From Protonemura montana (taxonomy: Eukaryota > Arthropoda > Insecta > Plecoptera > Nemouridae): 64,000 bases of DNA. Below are positions 35,253-47,534 of this stretch, one piece after another. Under the pieces are notes generated by a model. That model saw nothing but the letters and a program-made list of their open reading frames with translations. It ran no database searches and was not told where the DNA came from. The stretch spans positions 5,518,001-5,582,000 of the forward strand of contig OX387612.1 of NCBI GenBank assembly GCA_947568835.1, written 5' to 3'. The first letter of the stretch is position 1. Each line of letters begins with the position of its first letter. The position numbers and the translations under genes were made by a program.

Positions 35253-35464
35253 TTAATGCGATATAAAAAGACAAACACACACAATATTTATCAAATTTTC
35301 TAGAAACATTAGTAAAATAATCAATAATTACATTTAAAATAACGGTACCAGTTAAAGATAATTGTTTTTATAATCATTCACCGATTTTACTCTGTGTATT
35401 TTTTCTAAACCAATTTTTAACATCCAGTTTGAATCTAAAATCGGAATAAGGTTTTTGTTTTCAG

Positions 35465-35634
35465 ATCGCAACTCGACGACGTCTGTCAGTGAAAGGTCAG
35501 CGCCGCCAGCTGATCTAGGTTACCATGAAACCCTTCAAGTGCCACTCACCAAGGATAATCGGATCAAAAACTGTACCCTACCAGAATCGACTCAAGTGAA
35601 ATATGAGCCTACAGCTGACAGCATGCCTCGTTAA
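35465..35634 (+). CDS. Candidate 3'-terminal coding exon of an unidentified plus-strand gene
   Basis: A strong acceptor (ttttgttttcag, AG at 35463-35464) is followed by a frame open for 55 codons from 35467 to a TAA at 35632-35634. The first two exon bases complete a split codon (phase 1). The peptide contains RNSTTSVSERSAPPADLGY, ETLQVPLTKDNR and VKYEPTADSMPR at its end. Codon use is balanced and G+C is well above the flanks, unlike the random short frames elsewhere. It is hydrophilic and Ser/Thr/Pro-rich, like a cytoplasmic tail or disordered C-terminus. I do not recognise the family. If real, it is nested in intron 1 of receptor A on the opposite strand, and its upstream exons were not found. 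It could also be a fragment of a retrocopy. Confidence 0.45.
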
Positions 35635-35909
35635 TTAAGGATGTTTGGGAAATCATGAGGCTTAATAAGTTTTTAATTATTTGCAGGGTTTTTACAAACA
35701 GACATTGAGTTATAGGAAACTCAATGGTAAAATAAGAGGATCCATGCTTAAGTTCAACTTTATGTTAAGAAAACAAGCCGGCAAAGCGTAATAACGGTAA
35801 GTGCTACTCGATAGCGCTGCGGTTGTATTTTTAACCAACTTCTACAATTAAAAAATAACGCCTTAAAATATCGATACATTTTTGCCTATTATTCTTTTCA
35901 ATCGTTGAT

Positions 35910-37212
35910 TAGCTGGCTGGATTCTATGCTCTATCCAGGTTATTTGGGATCAGCTGGCTTGAATCTATGCTCTATCCAGGTTATTTGAGATCAGCTGGCT
36001 GGATCTTATGCTCTATCCAGGTTATTTGAGATCAGCTGGCTGGATCCTATGTTCTATCCAGGTTATTTGAGATCAACTGGCTGGATCCTATGCTCTATCC
36101 AGGTTATTTGAGATCAGCTGGCTGGATACTATGCTCTATCCTGGTTGTTTGAGATCTGCTGGCTGGATCCTATGCTCTATCCAGGTTATTTGAGATCAGC
36201 TGGCTGGATCCTATGCTCAATCGAGGTTATTTGAGATCAGCTGGCTGGATTCTATGCTCTATCCGGGTTATTTGAGATCAGCTGGCTGGATCCTATGCTC
36301 TATCCAGGTTATTTGAGATCAGCTGGCTGGATTCTATGCTCTATCCAGGTTATTTGAGATCAGCTGGCTGGATTCTATGCTCTATCAGGGTTATTTGAGA
36401 TCAGCTGGCTGGATTCTATGCTCTATCAGGGTTATTTGAAATCAGCTGGCTGGATCCTATGCTCTATCCTGTTTATTTGAGATCTGCTGGCTTGATCCTA
36501 TGCTCTATCCAGGTTATTTGAGATCAGCTGGCTGGATCCTATGCTCTATCCAGGTTATTTGAGATCAGCTGACTGGATTCTATGCTCTATCCAAGTTATT
36601 TGAGATCAGCTGGCTGGATCCTATGCTCTATCCAGGTTATTTGAGATCAGCTGGCTGGATCCTATGCTCTATCCAGGTTATTTGAGATCAGCTGGCTGGA
36701 TTTTATGCTCTATCCAGGTTATTTGAGATCAGCTGGCTGGATCCTATGCTCTATCCAGGTTATTTGAGATCAGCTGGCTGGATCCAATGCTCTATTCAGG
36801 TTATTTGAGATCAGCTGGCTGGATCCTATGCCTTATCCAGGTGATTTGATATCAGCTGGCTGGATTCTATGCTCTATCCAGGTTATTTGAGATAAGCTGG
36901 CTGGATCCTATGCTCTATCCAGGTTATTTGAGATCAGCTGGCTGGATCCTTTGCTCTATCCAGGTTATTTGATATCAGCTGGCTGGATCCTATGCTCTAT
37001 CCAGGTTATTTGATATCAGCTGGCTGGATCCTTTGCTCTATCCAGGTTATTTGATATCAGCTGGCTGGATCCTATGCTCTATCCAGGTTATTTGAGATCA
37101 GCTGGCTGGATCCTATGCTCTATCCAGGTTATTTGATATCAGCTGGCTGGATCCTTTTCTATCCAGGTTATTTGATATCAGCTGGCTGGATCCTATGCTC
37201 TATCCAGGTTAC
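35910..37212 (+). repeat. 41-bp tandem array (~32 copies)
   Basis: The unit contains ttatttgagatcagctggct, ggatcctatgctctatccag and g. Variants (gatatcagc, ggattctatg) are interspersed and the last few units alternate in pairs. Each unit carries CAGCTG. It ends ~350 bp before the signal-peptide exon of receptor A, inside intron 1. Confidence 0.97.
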
Positions 37213-37560
37213 TTAAGAGCAGAGAAAATGTAACCAAAAAAATCCCTGTTCAAAATGTCATTCTTCGTCTCCAACATATTTCAATTTTGGCTAAAAAATC
37301 TGTGTAAATTGGTCTTACATCACTCGGGTCTTTCCTTTTAATATTTCCGGCTTAAAATGAAATATTTGTTTCATTTTGAAAAAATAAGCTCAATTAATGT
37401 ACTTTTTGTATTTAGTGTATTATTTATTATTTATTATTCTTTATTTATTATTTATATAAAGTGTATTATTAGTCTATTATTAAATTACGTTTAAAAAGGA
37501 TCATTTCTATCGGCTTCTTACAAAATAAGTGCATTCCTTAAAAGTGTCCTGATCAACCGC
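37213..37560. other. Intron sequence between the 41-bp array and the receptor A exon
   Basis: AT-rich, with a TTTATTATT-type low-complexity tract at 37410-37470. No other feature was seen. Confidence 0.5.
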
Positions 37561-37566
37561 ACTTAC

Positions 37567-37667
37567 CGATCCTGATGACAGGCGGCAAGGATGAGGTTTG
37601 CAGGACGAATCCTGCCAGGACGAGCAGGACGAACCTGAAACGCATCATGTGTCATCGCAGCATTCAG
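37567..37667 (-). CDS. Kainate receptor A, first coding exon (signal peptide)
   Basis: Coding runs from the ATG at 37648 down to 37567 (27 codons plus one base). It encodes a MMRFRF start, a hydrophobic VLLVLAGFVL core and LPPVIRI, then G from the split codon. That is a typical signal peptide followed by the mature kainate-receptor N-terminus. The donor is a perfect gtaagt at 37566-37561. The upstream side is a tttcag acceptor (AG at 37669-37668), leaving 19 nt of 5' UTR in this exon, and an in-frame TGA two codons before the ATG fixes the start. A second ATG follows directly, so either could be used. The phase-1 end fits the exon at 8654-8815 exactly, rebuilding RIGAMFTDD across a ~28.75 kb intron. 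The alternative is that this belongs to another paralogue whose second exon is unseen. Confidence 0.82.
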
Positions 37668-38792
37668 CTGAAACAACAAAGAAACGCACATCCAATACAA
37701 TTACAAAAAAAACGAATACCTGAAGATACAAAAAAGATCCCTTTAGATACAAAAATACAAATACAAGTACAAAACATCTCAGCTGTTTTGACAAATGTAC
37801 ATTATTTACAATTTAAAATTTTTTTTTTGTTTTACAATTTTTTTTCTGAGATTTCTTACAAGGTCATTGAGTTATTAATAAATTGTTCATTGAGTTTAGA
37901 GATATTTTAGAGGACCAGCGTTAGTGTTAAATGTTCTGCTGAGCTAACGAGCCGGCTATACGAGTTAAAATAATAGTAAAATAAATAAAAGTGAAATAGA
38001 ATGAATTTATAAGAAATAAAGTTATTATTTAATATAAGTGTGTCTTTGTTTAATTCCACCTTTAAATACCTTTCAAATTTCATCGCTACGAGTTTCAGGT
38101 ACAACTCAATGATTTAGTATTCATAGAAACAATAGTTTTACTCTTCTTTTTAAGTATTTTCATTCTAATTACACCTATACACACTTATAATTAGCATCTG
38201 TAAACATACTTTGATTTTATTGTAAGTAAACCTTGAAATAAAGGACAGAATCATTTACATAGAGCTAATCAATTATAAAAAAAAACGCTAGCTATTGAAA
38301 ATAATTTTGAAATAAATACAATTTTAATAAGAATATCATTGGATGGGCAGTTTTATCTATGGCATTTAAACTGTTAAGCCAATTGTTCAATCTTTCAGGA
38401 ATTCTTTACCTGAAACCGCCATACGTACATTTCTTAGCAATACACTTCTATTTTGGTGATTAACTTTCTGTTATGAAATGTGTATTAGGTTTAATCATCA
38501 TCTGGGGGTTTATCATTGTGCAATCAGAGATAAACAATTTCAAATGATCAATCCACATGTTGATGATCTCATTATCATTATCATTATCATCGTCATTAAC
38601 ATCATCATCACTATTATAATATATTATGATAACCACCATGGTCGTCGATATTGGCTTGCACAATAATTATGATTGACAGATACTGTCAGATACGTAGCAA
38701 ACCCAATATTGCCTATAGGTAACCATGCATGGGGTTTATTCATAACAAATTAAACACGTATTTTATCTTTTAAACCAATACAACAACTAGTT

Positions 38793-39180
38793 ATACTCGG
38801 TTTTCATTGCTAAGCAAAGAACAACTAAATTTTATTATTAACAACACTATAACCGTCTCAAAAATTGATGCCCAAACGCGGACTCGAATCCCGATCTCCA
38901 CCTTTCGCGGGTGTTGCTCTGAACCATTGAGCTATCTGGACACAGGCGAAAGGCGGAGATCGGGGTTCGAGTCCGCGTTAGGGCATCAATTTTTGAGACG
39001 GTTATAGTGTTGTTAATAATAAAATACCCCGCGCATTGCAAGCGTTTGCAATTTAAATAAGAGTTCATCCTAAAACAACTAAATTTCGTTGTTCGTTACT
39101 TAGCATTCAAACCCCTTTTTAAATAGTTTTTGTCAAAACTTGTGCTAAAGTTAGATAAAGTGGACATGAGTCTACAAACC
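38793..39180 (-). mobile_element. Palindromic retroposon copy 5, split by a tRNA-derived SINE
   Basis: The left piece (ttttcattgctaagcaaag, aacaactaaatttt) and the right piece (aacaactaaatttcgttg, cttagcattcaaacccc, agtggacatgagtct) belong to the palindromic family. They are separated by the SINE at about 38834-39075. Confidence 0.6.
38834..39075 (+). mobile_element. tRNA-derived SINE in inverted-repeat configuration
   Basis: Two 75-bp arms (38834-38908 and 38946-39020) are near-perfect reverse complements, each containing the B-box-like gttcgagtcc region and the downstream ttttgagacggttata. The 37-nt spacer holds an A box in minus orientation. The tail (accccgcgcattgcaagcg, tttgcaatttaaataag) follows the right arm. 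The structure implies fold-back synthesis or insertion of a second copy head to head. Confidence 0.7.
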
Positions 39181-40098
39181 ACAATATTATTTTCGCATAT
39201 TTATCCTAAGCATTATCCTAATAATTGAGATGTAACTAACCTCAAACTCACTTTTTATACCGACTTAGTTTTCAAACGGCATCTGATTCACTTTTATAGA
39301 CATAGAAGAGCCAAGAATGAATTAAATTCTGGTATTTTTAGTTGCAAGTGAAGTACTCAACAAACCGTTAATAAATAAACAATCCTACGATTGCAAGTTG
39401 GCAAATAAATAATAAATAAACGGACTTCTTAATGAACCACTGAAAAGCTGGGGTACATTTTAATTTAACTTGGATTTCGTTGAATAGTAAATATACTAAG
39501 ACTCAAATATAGGTCAATATTGCCAAACAATAATGAGCTCAAAGATGTACCTACGTTGACAACCCAACTAACAGTAAAGATCCGTTCAACTGGCGATTAA
39601 GAATTAAAAAGGTCACTGGAGAGAATTAAATCATTTAAATATTTGTAGAAAGAATTTTTGTTTTAAGCCTAGCATAAAAGAGAGGACAAAGGTTCTCGAA
39701 CTGAAAAGGTATTTAATAATACCATCTAAAACTGTATCATAAAACAGATAATAATATCTTCTCTAAAAATGATGAAGACAGGTACATTAACTTATGGCTA
39801 AAAGTGTTGCGCCCCGTTTACCTGAAGTCTAAGTACCTAATTAATCAAACAGTAGCGCGATGTACCTAGCAAAAAATTCCATAAACAACCACTAAACATT
39901 CAACACAAATATATCCTAATGCATCTCACGGCCTATTCTTTAACCTCCAGTTAAAAAAATAACGGTCGGTTCGTGCCACATCTCCATGGCAACAAACAAT
40001 CAAACACTTCCAGTTAATTTTTTAACCAGACAATGTGAAATGCACTCTCAGTAATTGAACTTAAAATAAATATACAATTAAAAAAAAAAATCGCTCAC

Positions 40099-40300
40099 CT
40101 AAGAACCTTCGGTATCGCATGGTTCGACCCCAGACGTAAGCAACGTAAATGCAAGCCGACGACACAACGACGCCCGTTCACCGACTAACCAAAGCATCGC
40201 GGCGCTTCACAGACAGACGTCGCGACGCCCACTTCGGTAGACTTCGTGAACCGTTCGGCCGTCGTCGTGGCTATCCGTGAGGTTACCTCGTAGAATTCTT
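40099..40300 (-). promoter_or_regulatory. Putative promoter and non-coding first exon of kainate receptor A
   Basis: A CpG-rich block in otherwise AT-rich DNA ends, on the minus strand, with the sequence ttcttag followed by a gtgagc donor at 40098. This would give a 5' UTR exon spliced over ~2.4 kb to the acceptor at 37668. The transcription start is not defined; the right edge is where G+C falls off near 40.3 kb. A 70-bp CpG-rich satellite array begins about 190 bp further upstream of the gene. The block resembles in composition, and in short gcgtcgcg-type strings, the block upstream of receptor B. The splice donor is seen; promoter function is inferred. Confidence 0.5.
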
Positions 40301-40486
40301 GTTTACACACGCGTTATTTGCTTATTTATTGAAAGGTACTGTTTTATTGCCTTTCGAGTTCTGTGTCTTATTTTTTTGTTAAATACAGTTTATTGCTCTT
40401 AGGCCGAGCAGTAATTAATGAATTAATTATTATGGGGTGCTTCAGCCTATGCCGTTTTCGATTCCCGGAACCGCTACCCCACGCAG

Positions 40487-41270
40487 TCGCCTCTGTGCTG
40501 GACATTCCGTGACAGGGTGCTTGAATCGCTCCACGCAAACAAGCGGACACTCGCCGTCGCCTCTGTGCTGGACATTCCGTGACAGGGTGCTTGTTTCGCT
40601 CCACGCAAAGAAGCGGACACTCGCCGTCGCCTCTGTGCTGGACATTCCGTGACAGGGTGCTTGTTTCGCTCCATTCAAATTAGCGGACACTCGCCGTCGC
40701 CTCTGTGCTGGACATTCCGTGACAGGGTGCTTGTTTCGCTCCACGCAAAGGAGCGGACACTCGCCGTCGCCTCTGTGCTGGAAATTCCGTGACAGGGTGC
40801 TTGTTTTGCTCCACGCAAAGGAGCGGATACTCGCCGTCGCCTCTGTGCTGGACATTCCGTGACAGGGTGCTTGTTTCGCTCCACACAAAGAAGCGGACAC
40901 TCGCCGTCGCCTCTGTGCTGGAAATTCCGTGACAGGGTGCTTATTTCGCTCCACGCAAAGGAGCGGACACTCGCCGTCGCCTCTGTGCTGGACATTCCGT
41001 GACAGGGTGCTTGTTTCGCTCCACACAAAGAAGCGGACACTCGCCGTCGCCTCTGTGCTGGAAATTCCGTGACAGGGTGCTTGTTTCGCTCCACGCAAAG
41101 GAGCGGACACTCGCCGTCGCCTCTGTGCTGGAAATTCCGTGACAGGGTGCTTGTTTCGCTCCACGCAAAGGAGCGGACACTCGCCGTCGCCTCTGTGCTG
41201 GACATTCCGTGACAGGGTGCTTGTTTCACTCCACGCAAAGAAGCGGATACTCGCCGTCGCCTTTGTTCTG
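40487..41270 (+). repeat. 70-bp CpG-rich satellite, array 2 (~11 copies)
   Basis: The same unit and orientation as array 1. Four units carry ggaaattcc in place of ggacattcc, a variant shared with array 3 but not array 1. It begins ~190 bp upstream (in gene direction) of the receptor A promoter-like block. Minus-strand open frames across it are repeat artefacts. Confidence 0.97.
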
Positions 41271-42380
41271 TTGTAAATGTTCTCAATATCAGAAAAGAAT
41301 TATGTTTATGGCTACATGTAAAATATTGTACCAAGAAATTTTAACATTATTTGATGCTGCAGACAGGAAATTCAGATTGCACTTGCGGTGATTTTGAACT
41401 TCAGACGTGATTTGTTTCTTAACTTTTGTACATTGTCCATTGCAAGTGGAACAAATTGCAATGGTATTGGGTGAGTTTTCGCTTCGCTGCGAAAAGTGGG
41501 TTAGTGTTTTTACTGAATTACATTTCGCTGTCAATGTACGAGCGAGTTCGTTATGTGATGGTGAATTCAAAGCGAACGTGATGAGAAATTGAGCATTGTG
41601 ATCAAAATTTGTTTACATAAAAAGTGTACTCGTGTTATTTTTATGTATTTAAAACTTATGTTAAATCGTATGTAAAAATAATGGAAAAATATTAATTTTA
41701 CGTTCAGATATGTTTAAAAAATTAAAATAAATCTATGGATTTGAAAATATATTATAAAATATCTGTTCTTATTATAATTTAACTTTAGATAAAATATTAT
41801 ACCAATTAAGCTGCTCAAAACATTTCCGGTAGAAACATTTCCGGTAAGGTGGCGCACCTTCGTTAAAATTTCATTTAAAAAAAAACTACAAAGAATCGAC
41901 GCTGATTTCCGCCAGTTTCTTAAAGCTCTAAGGCTATTGTAGAGACAAATATTTAGTTTATTGAGCTTAAAAGTTTTTTTTTTAATACCTACACTAAAAC
42001 CATAAGTTAAATTTGATTTATAATTAGTTGGTAGCAATGCTAAAGAACAGTTCTAGGGCTGATTTCTCTTCTAGAATAGTTAATTGTATGTTTTCGCACT
42101 AATTTAAAAAAATTTGCCTATGTTGTATTTTTTCTTTGAGGATAAACTACATTTATATTATTTCAGTTTTTAAAGCCCCCCCACCCCCATCCAACACAAT
42201 TCCATAACCTAACATCCCACTCCCAGGGAAAGCTGAACAAAGGGTCTTTCAAGTTCTTAATTAAAGACCTTTGTTTATGATATACGATTTGTAATTATTA
42301 TATATTTGTGCAAGATTGTTCCGTCTATTTATTAAATATCAGGGCACACAATAAAGTGTTTATTAATTTAATTAATTAGC

Positions 42381-42979
42381 GGTTTTTTACGACGCACTGT
42401 TTTGTCAAAGGGCTCTGTGGCACTTACGTCAAACCAAATCCGCAAAAGAGTGAATTATGATAAATCAGAGCTAGTTTAGAAGGGAGGTGGGTAAACCCGG
42501 TGCCGGTACGTAGCCTACTCCTAACGAAGAGCACCAAGGGGACCATCGACTCAAATTCCCTTCCGAAGGACGGTACAACTCGAACAACAGGATTCCTCCA
42601 CAAATCCATGCTGTCGAGAGGTTGATAAGCAAGACGAGTGAAGTTGGTGTACTAACTTTCATCCCTGCAACCTCTCTCCCGAACAGAACTGGTCATGTGT
42701 ATGATGGTCACGCATCCACTACTTGACCCAGCGCAGTGTTGTTTAACTTTCATACCTCCAAACTCTCTCCCGAACAGAACTGGCCATGTGTATGACGGTC
42801 ACTCATCCAATACCTGACCCAGCGCAGTGTTGCTTAACTTCCATCCCTCCAACTCTTTCCAGAATAGAACTGGTCATGTTTATGGTGGTCACCCATCCAA
42901 TACCTGACCCAGCGCAGTGTTGCTTAGATTTGGTGGTTCCACGAGAATTGTGGTTTCCAACACGCCGAACCGTTCGGGT
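42381..42979 (-). mobile_element. 5S-rRNA-derived SINE, copy 11, with three tandem heads
   Basis: The tail and body on the minus strand are followed by three head units, each with accagttctg-, ggtattggat- and gttaagcaacactgcg-type segments read in reverse complement. The outermost ends caacacgccgaaccgttcgg. Iterated heads imply recombination or template jumping within the family. Confidence 0.85.
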
Positions 42980-43865
42980 TGATATTTATCAATATTAAAG
43001 TGTGGCCAAAGATGTTTTCCAGTGGACAGAACATTAAAAATTAAAACTTGGAACAACTATCAGCATTCTAGAAAGTTATCCCATAAAATTAACAAATCAA
43101 AATCGAACGAATTATTTATTGTTAAACTTCTATGATTAAAATGTTCGGCTCATCGCGAAGAAAAGGACAAAGCATTCAAATCATTTTGACAACTTTTCAA
43201 CAGTTTTACTAAAGGAACCTTTTCGCCTCCGTCCGCACGACTCGAATAACAATTCCCACTCGAAACTTTTGTCATATAACTTAATATCATAATTTGATTA
43301 TGATACAGTTTCCTTTGTGAAACCGTGAAGCGCCCGACCATTTCAAAGGACTTGCGACTCGTTCTTGTTAATCTGTTTTAAAAGCGGCACACACTTTCCA
43401 CTGTGTTAAATTTAACTCAACTCGGCGTTAAAATTAAATCATTCATAGCTAGATCGTTTAACCTAAATTATTAAAGCGTTCTTATTTTAATAGATTAACT
43501 GCCATTTTCACGTTTTTAAAAGCTGGATAATTTATATCTTCTATATGTAAATAAATCGTTTTCAATGGAATCAAATTAACGCAGAGAATTTGGCAGTCAT
43601 AAACTATTGTGAGGTTTTTTTTCTGTTTTCAATGAATTTGCCAAAAAGGAGGAGCCATTTACTGTGAAATATCTTTCGAAGTTCATGGTTCACCGTTTAT
43701 GAGCGTTGCAGACTTCAAAATAGTATAAAGAAAGTGCTTATATAACCAAAAGATATTAAAAAACTTAAAATCAATCAAATAAAATGTGTCTGGCAAAAAT
43801 AAACGATATAACGTAATATGAATGAATTATATGAACATGAATATAAAAATATGAATAATATTGTA

Positions 43866-44205
43866 CGGGTGATCATCATACACATGACCAGTTCTGTTCG
43901 GGAGAGAGGTTGGAGGGATGAAAGTTAGTACAGCAACTTCACTCGCCTTGCTTATCAACCTCTCGACAGCATGGATTTGTGGAGGAATCCTGTTGTTCGC
44001 GTTGTACCGTCCTTCGGAAGGGACGTTAAGCCAGTGGTCTCCTTGATGCTTTTCGACAGGAGTAGGCTACGTGCAGGCACCGAGTTTCCCCTCCTCCCTT
44101 CTAGGCTAGGTTAGGTTCATCATCATACTTATTTTCACTTACCCATTCGCCGATATCATTAGACCCACATGACCCGTTGTCAAAACAGCGCGTCTTTAAA
44201 TCCAA
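43866..44205 (+). mobile_element. 5S-rRNA-derived SINE, copy 12, head truncated
   Basis: The copy starts at the end of box C (gggtgatcatcatacacatg) and runs through body and tail, ending cagcgcgtctttaaatcc. Confidence 0.88.
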
Positions 44206-44907
44206 AAATCAAATTAAAATGTCAAGAACGCTCATCTTAAGAAAATTACATCTAAAATTAATGTTTTACCAATTATAAAAACAAATTATAAAAACATGTT
44301 CACCTACTTAAAAATGTGCAATTAAAAATGTAATTACCAATAGAAGACGCATATATATTGTCCCAGCCAATTAGATATTTTAATTTTTATCTCAATTTCT
44401 GTTAGCTTATCCAACTAAGGCATTACAAAACTGACTATTACACGAGCAAAGTCAAACATCTAATTATTTTATGAACCATCGATGAAAATAATTAATTAGT
44501 AAAACGCACCACTCATCACAGCTCACAAGTCTATTAATTAGAAAAAGCAATTATTATTATAATTATAATTACCGTTATAATTAACGTAACAGATCATGTA
44601 TCCTAATAATATGAAGTCCTTCAGCAATTAATGCCACTATTGGCGTTAACGGCGCCATTGGGACTCCAGGGATAGACCATGTGGATGCTGATGGTTAATC
44701 GACTTTAGACTCCTCCTAAATTGCCCCGTTGTCGCTTAACTATCAGCTGTATCCGTTGTAAATCATTCCTTGTTAACATATGATGTTATGTTCTCTGATT
44801 TATGTTGTGGTTCAATTTCAAATCTGATGATCGAAATTGTGTTACAAGACCAATCAATATGCTTCATAAAATGTATCGAAATTCCATAAGCAACTGCATC
44901 TTATTCT

Positions 44908-45131
44908 TTATGATGGTTTTAGACTCATGTCTACTTGATTTATCCTTGGCACTAGTTTTAAGAAAAACTATTTGAAATGGGTTTTACATGCTAAGTAAAG
45001 GACAACTAAAATTTCCCGACGTTTCGATTGCTTTAACCCTTGAAGAAGTAGCTAGTACATGTTATAAAACGTCGGGAAATTTAATTGTTCTTTACTTAGT
45101 ATTCAAAACCCAGTTCAAATAGTTTTTCTTA
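44908..45131 (+). mobile_element. Palindromic retroposon (hammerhead-like family), copy 6
   Basis: It is flanked by a perfect 11-bp duplication, catcttattct, at 44897-44907 and 45132-45142, which defines both ends. The left end begins with a ttatgatggttttagactca segment and the right end is agtttttctta. The element is 224 bp. The loop region is shortened and the core GAAA is mutated to TAAAA (ttataaaacgtcggg). Confidence 0.85.
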
Positions 45132-47534
45132 CATCTTATTCTTGATCATCGTTAAGACCTTTTCTTTGGGTATTCTACTTATCAAGCTCGACGTGCATAC
45201 TTAAGCTCAAAAAAAAATCCGCAATCTTTGAATTTGTTTTACTCTAGTAGACTTTTAGGAGTTAATTTAGTATCAAAAATTATTTCCCGTTTATGTTAAG
45301 AAGGAATTTTTTTTTTCTGATTCTTGAAAATGCGTCTAAATTGTATGAAATTTAGAAAGTGAGAAAAATTCAGAAAAAATAAATGAACGAAACCACTCAA
45401 CTGTAAGACACACGAGTATAAAATGTCGATGAATAAAACGGGACACAATTCTCTCTTCATAATTTATCAATATAAAAACACAACAGAATTGAAATTTCAA
45501 AAACGAAATAAAAACAACGAATAATAAATCCCAAACACAAAGCAAGCAAATAAATACAAAAAAAAATATTTCATAAAATATCACTGACTTTGGGATTCTA
45601 GTTGCGTTCGTGGATCAAGATTGTCGATGGTGCCTGGGTAATAAAAAGAAACGTCCACGCCAACTTCGAAAACGGCTGCCAAATTGAAGGGTTACAGAGG
45701 AGAAGAGTGACGTGTTCCTTTCGTTCAAGGGTTCTTAACGTCGCATCCAGAAAACCCTTTAATTTACCCCTGAAAACTGCTTGCCGTAGCAAACCACAAA
45801 TGAATTCAGAAAAATAAACTTTATTACAGAAATATCACAAATATTTATTCGGTTAAAGTGAAGTTGAGGTCAAATTTTCTTCGCATTCATCTTGACAAAT
45901 GACACGTTGGTTGGCGTAGACGTCTGGGAATGTGAACTCCCGGACTTTATAAAGGAATGTCTATGGTATTGAAACCGTTTGGGATACGTCAATGGGGTAT
46001 TGTGTGAATTTCCCGGATTTTTCCCCGAAGAGTTCATAGAATTTCTCACATTTCTGATGAATTGGTAAAATTTTATAGAGTTTTCGAATGACCTTGATAT
46101 ATCTAAACGCTTTTCAATGTTTAGGTTTTCATTAAATTATTGAAATTATACATTTTTTAATTTAGAATCCCTAATTTTAGAATCCTTTGCATGAATTTTG
46201 TTGCAGTTTGTCAAAAATAAGTATTGATGGCTTTTAAATTGGTTGTTTAAAAAAAAAAAAAAATTTGTTTTTACAAACTACTACAGTATTTTTATGATAA
46301 GAATGACAAGTTAAAATGGCCGTCTAAAAAGACTTTGTCAATATTTACCCATAAGCTTTAAAATTGAGGTGAAATATTCCAAAGAACAATTTAACTTTGC
46401 CTAGGTTAAACCATAACCAGAGGAAGAAATGCAAACGGAAGCTTCTATCTGATTGGGTGCGACCATGAACATGAGTTTTTTTCTTGAAATTAAAATATTA
46501 GCCGTACATTGTTAGAAATATTCCATAGCTTACACTTAAATAAGCGCCTATTGCTTCTCTTAACCTTAAAAAAACAAGAATGGAAAGTTTGAAAGATGTA
46601 ATGGGAGTAAAATACCGCGTGTTCGCTTTTGAGAATCATACTTTTGATGACTTGCACTATAAAGAAATTCAAAACTATTATTTAAAGATGTTAGTTATTT
46701 ATAACCACATATAAATTATTTTTTATTTTTTATTTTGTGACCCACAGCAAAGGAATACACTATTAAGCAGCCACGGATCATTAAACTTGTATAATAATAT
46801 AAAGAACGTGGAACTCAACTAGATTTAGATACATTTTTTGCAACAAAATTCGAGATGAATTATTCCTGGAAAGAAAAGTCAGTGAAAAAACTAAAAAAAA
46901 AAAAAAAAAACCCAGAGTTGTCAAGTTTGAAGTTGTTCTCTGCGAGCGGTGCATGTTTAAAGTTGTTTTACGACGCATTGAAAGCAGGCGAGTGAATTCA
47001 TTGGAGGCAAATAAAACTGTCGGGTGGTAGCTTCGACTGTGCGTTGGTGAATACAAAATCGTTTAGAAATCAAAAGTTTGTTTGGTAAGAAAACAGCAAC
47101 GTGTTAAGGGTTGCGATTTTATTGGAGACTGAGAATCATCTTGGTTTAGTTTTAAGGTAAAAAGGTTTACATTTTTTTTCACAATAACAGCAAATTAAAT
47201 CTATGTTAATTAATATTTTAATATAACGTTCCTATTTTGATTTTGTATAATTGTATCTTTTCTATTGTTAATTATAGATTCTATTTCATATTTGTATTTT
47301 TTTTTTATTTTTAAATTTTCTATACTACCCAACTAAATTTAATTTCAATTCGAAATTTAAAGTGAATAAACAGTTTTCACGAATGCTGAAAAAAAAAATG
47401 ACAAAATCCCATTTGCAATGAGATTCCAAGATTTTTTGATAACTAATATTGTTGCCAGCACGGAATAAATTCAAGTGTATCATAAAACATATATCAAGCA
47501 AAACCGCATAAGGTCTCTCAGAATTTCACTAAAT

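Larger units (their letters stand above)
8816..37566 (-). other. Inferred giant intron 1 of kainate receptor A
   Basis: The donor at 37566 and the acceptor at 8816 are in matching phase and flank sequence that joins to a continuous receptor N-terminus. The ~28.75 kb between them holds a 31-bp array, four 43-bp arrays, a 92-bp satellite, a 54-bp array, one 70-bp array, a 41-bp array, seven 5S-derived SINE copies and several other retroposons. One possible foreign exon lies inside on the opposite strand (35465-35634). The intron is inferred from the exon pairing and has not been checked against transcripts. Confidence 0.6.
37668..40098 (-). other. Inferred 5' UTR intron of kainate receptor A
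   Basis: The gtgagc donor at 40098 and the tttcag acceptor at 37668 bound ~2.4 kb of AT-rich DNA. It contains a TCA/ATT-rich low-complexity tract near 38565-38625, the nested retroposons at 38.79-39.18 kb and a faint satellite-related piece near 39985-40030. Pairing of these two sites is inferred. Confidence 0.45.

Noticed and set aside
45598..45817. Overlapping frames of 64 and 71 codons on opposite strands
   Set aside because: No splice context or motif; one cannot be preferred over the other and neither resembles a known family.
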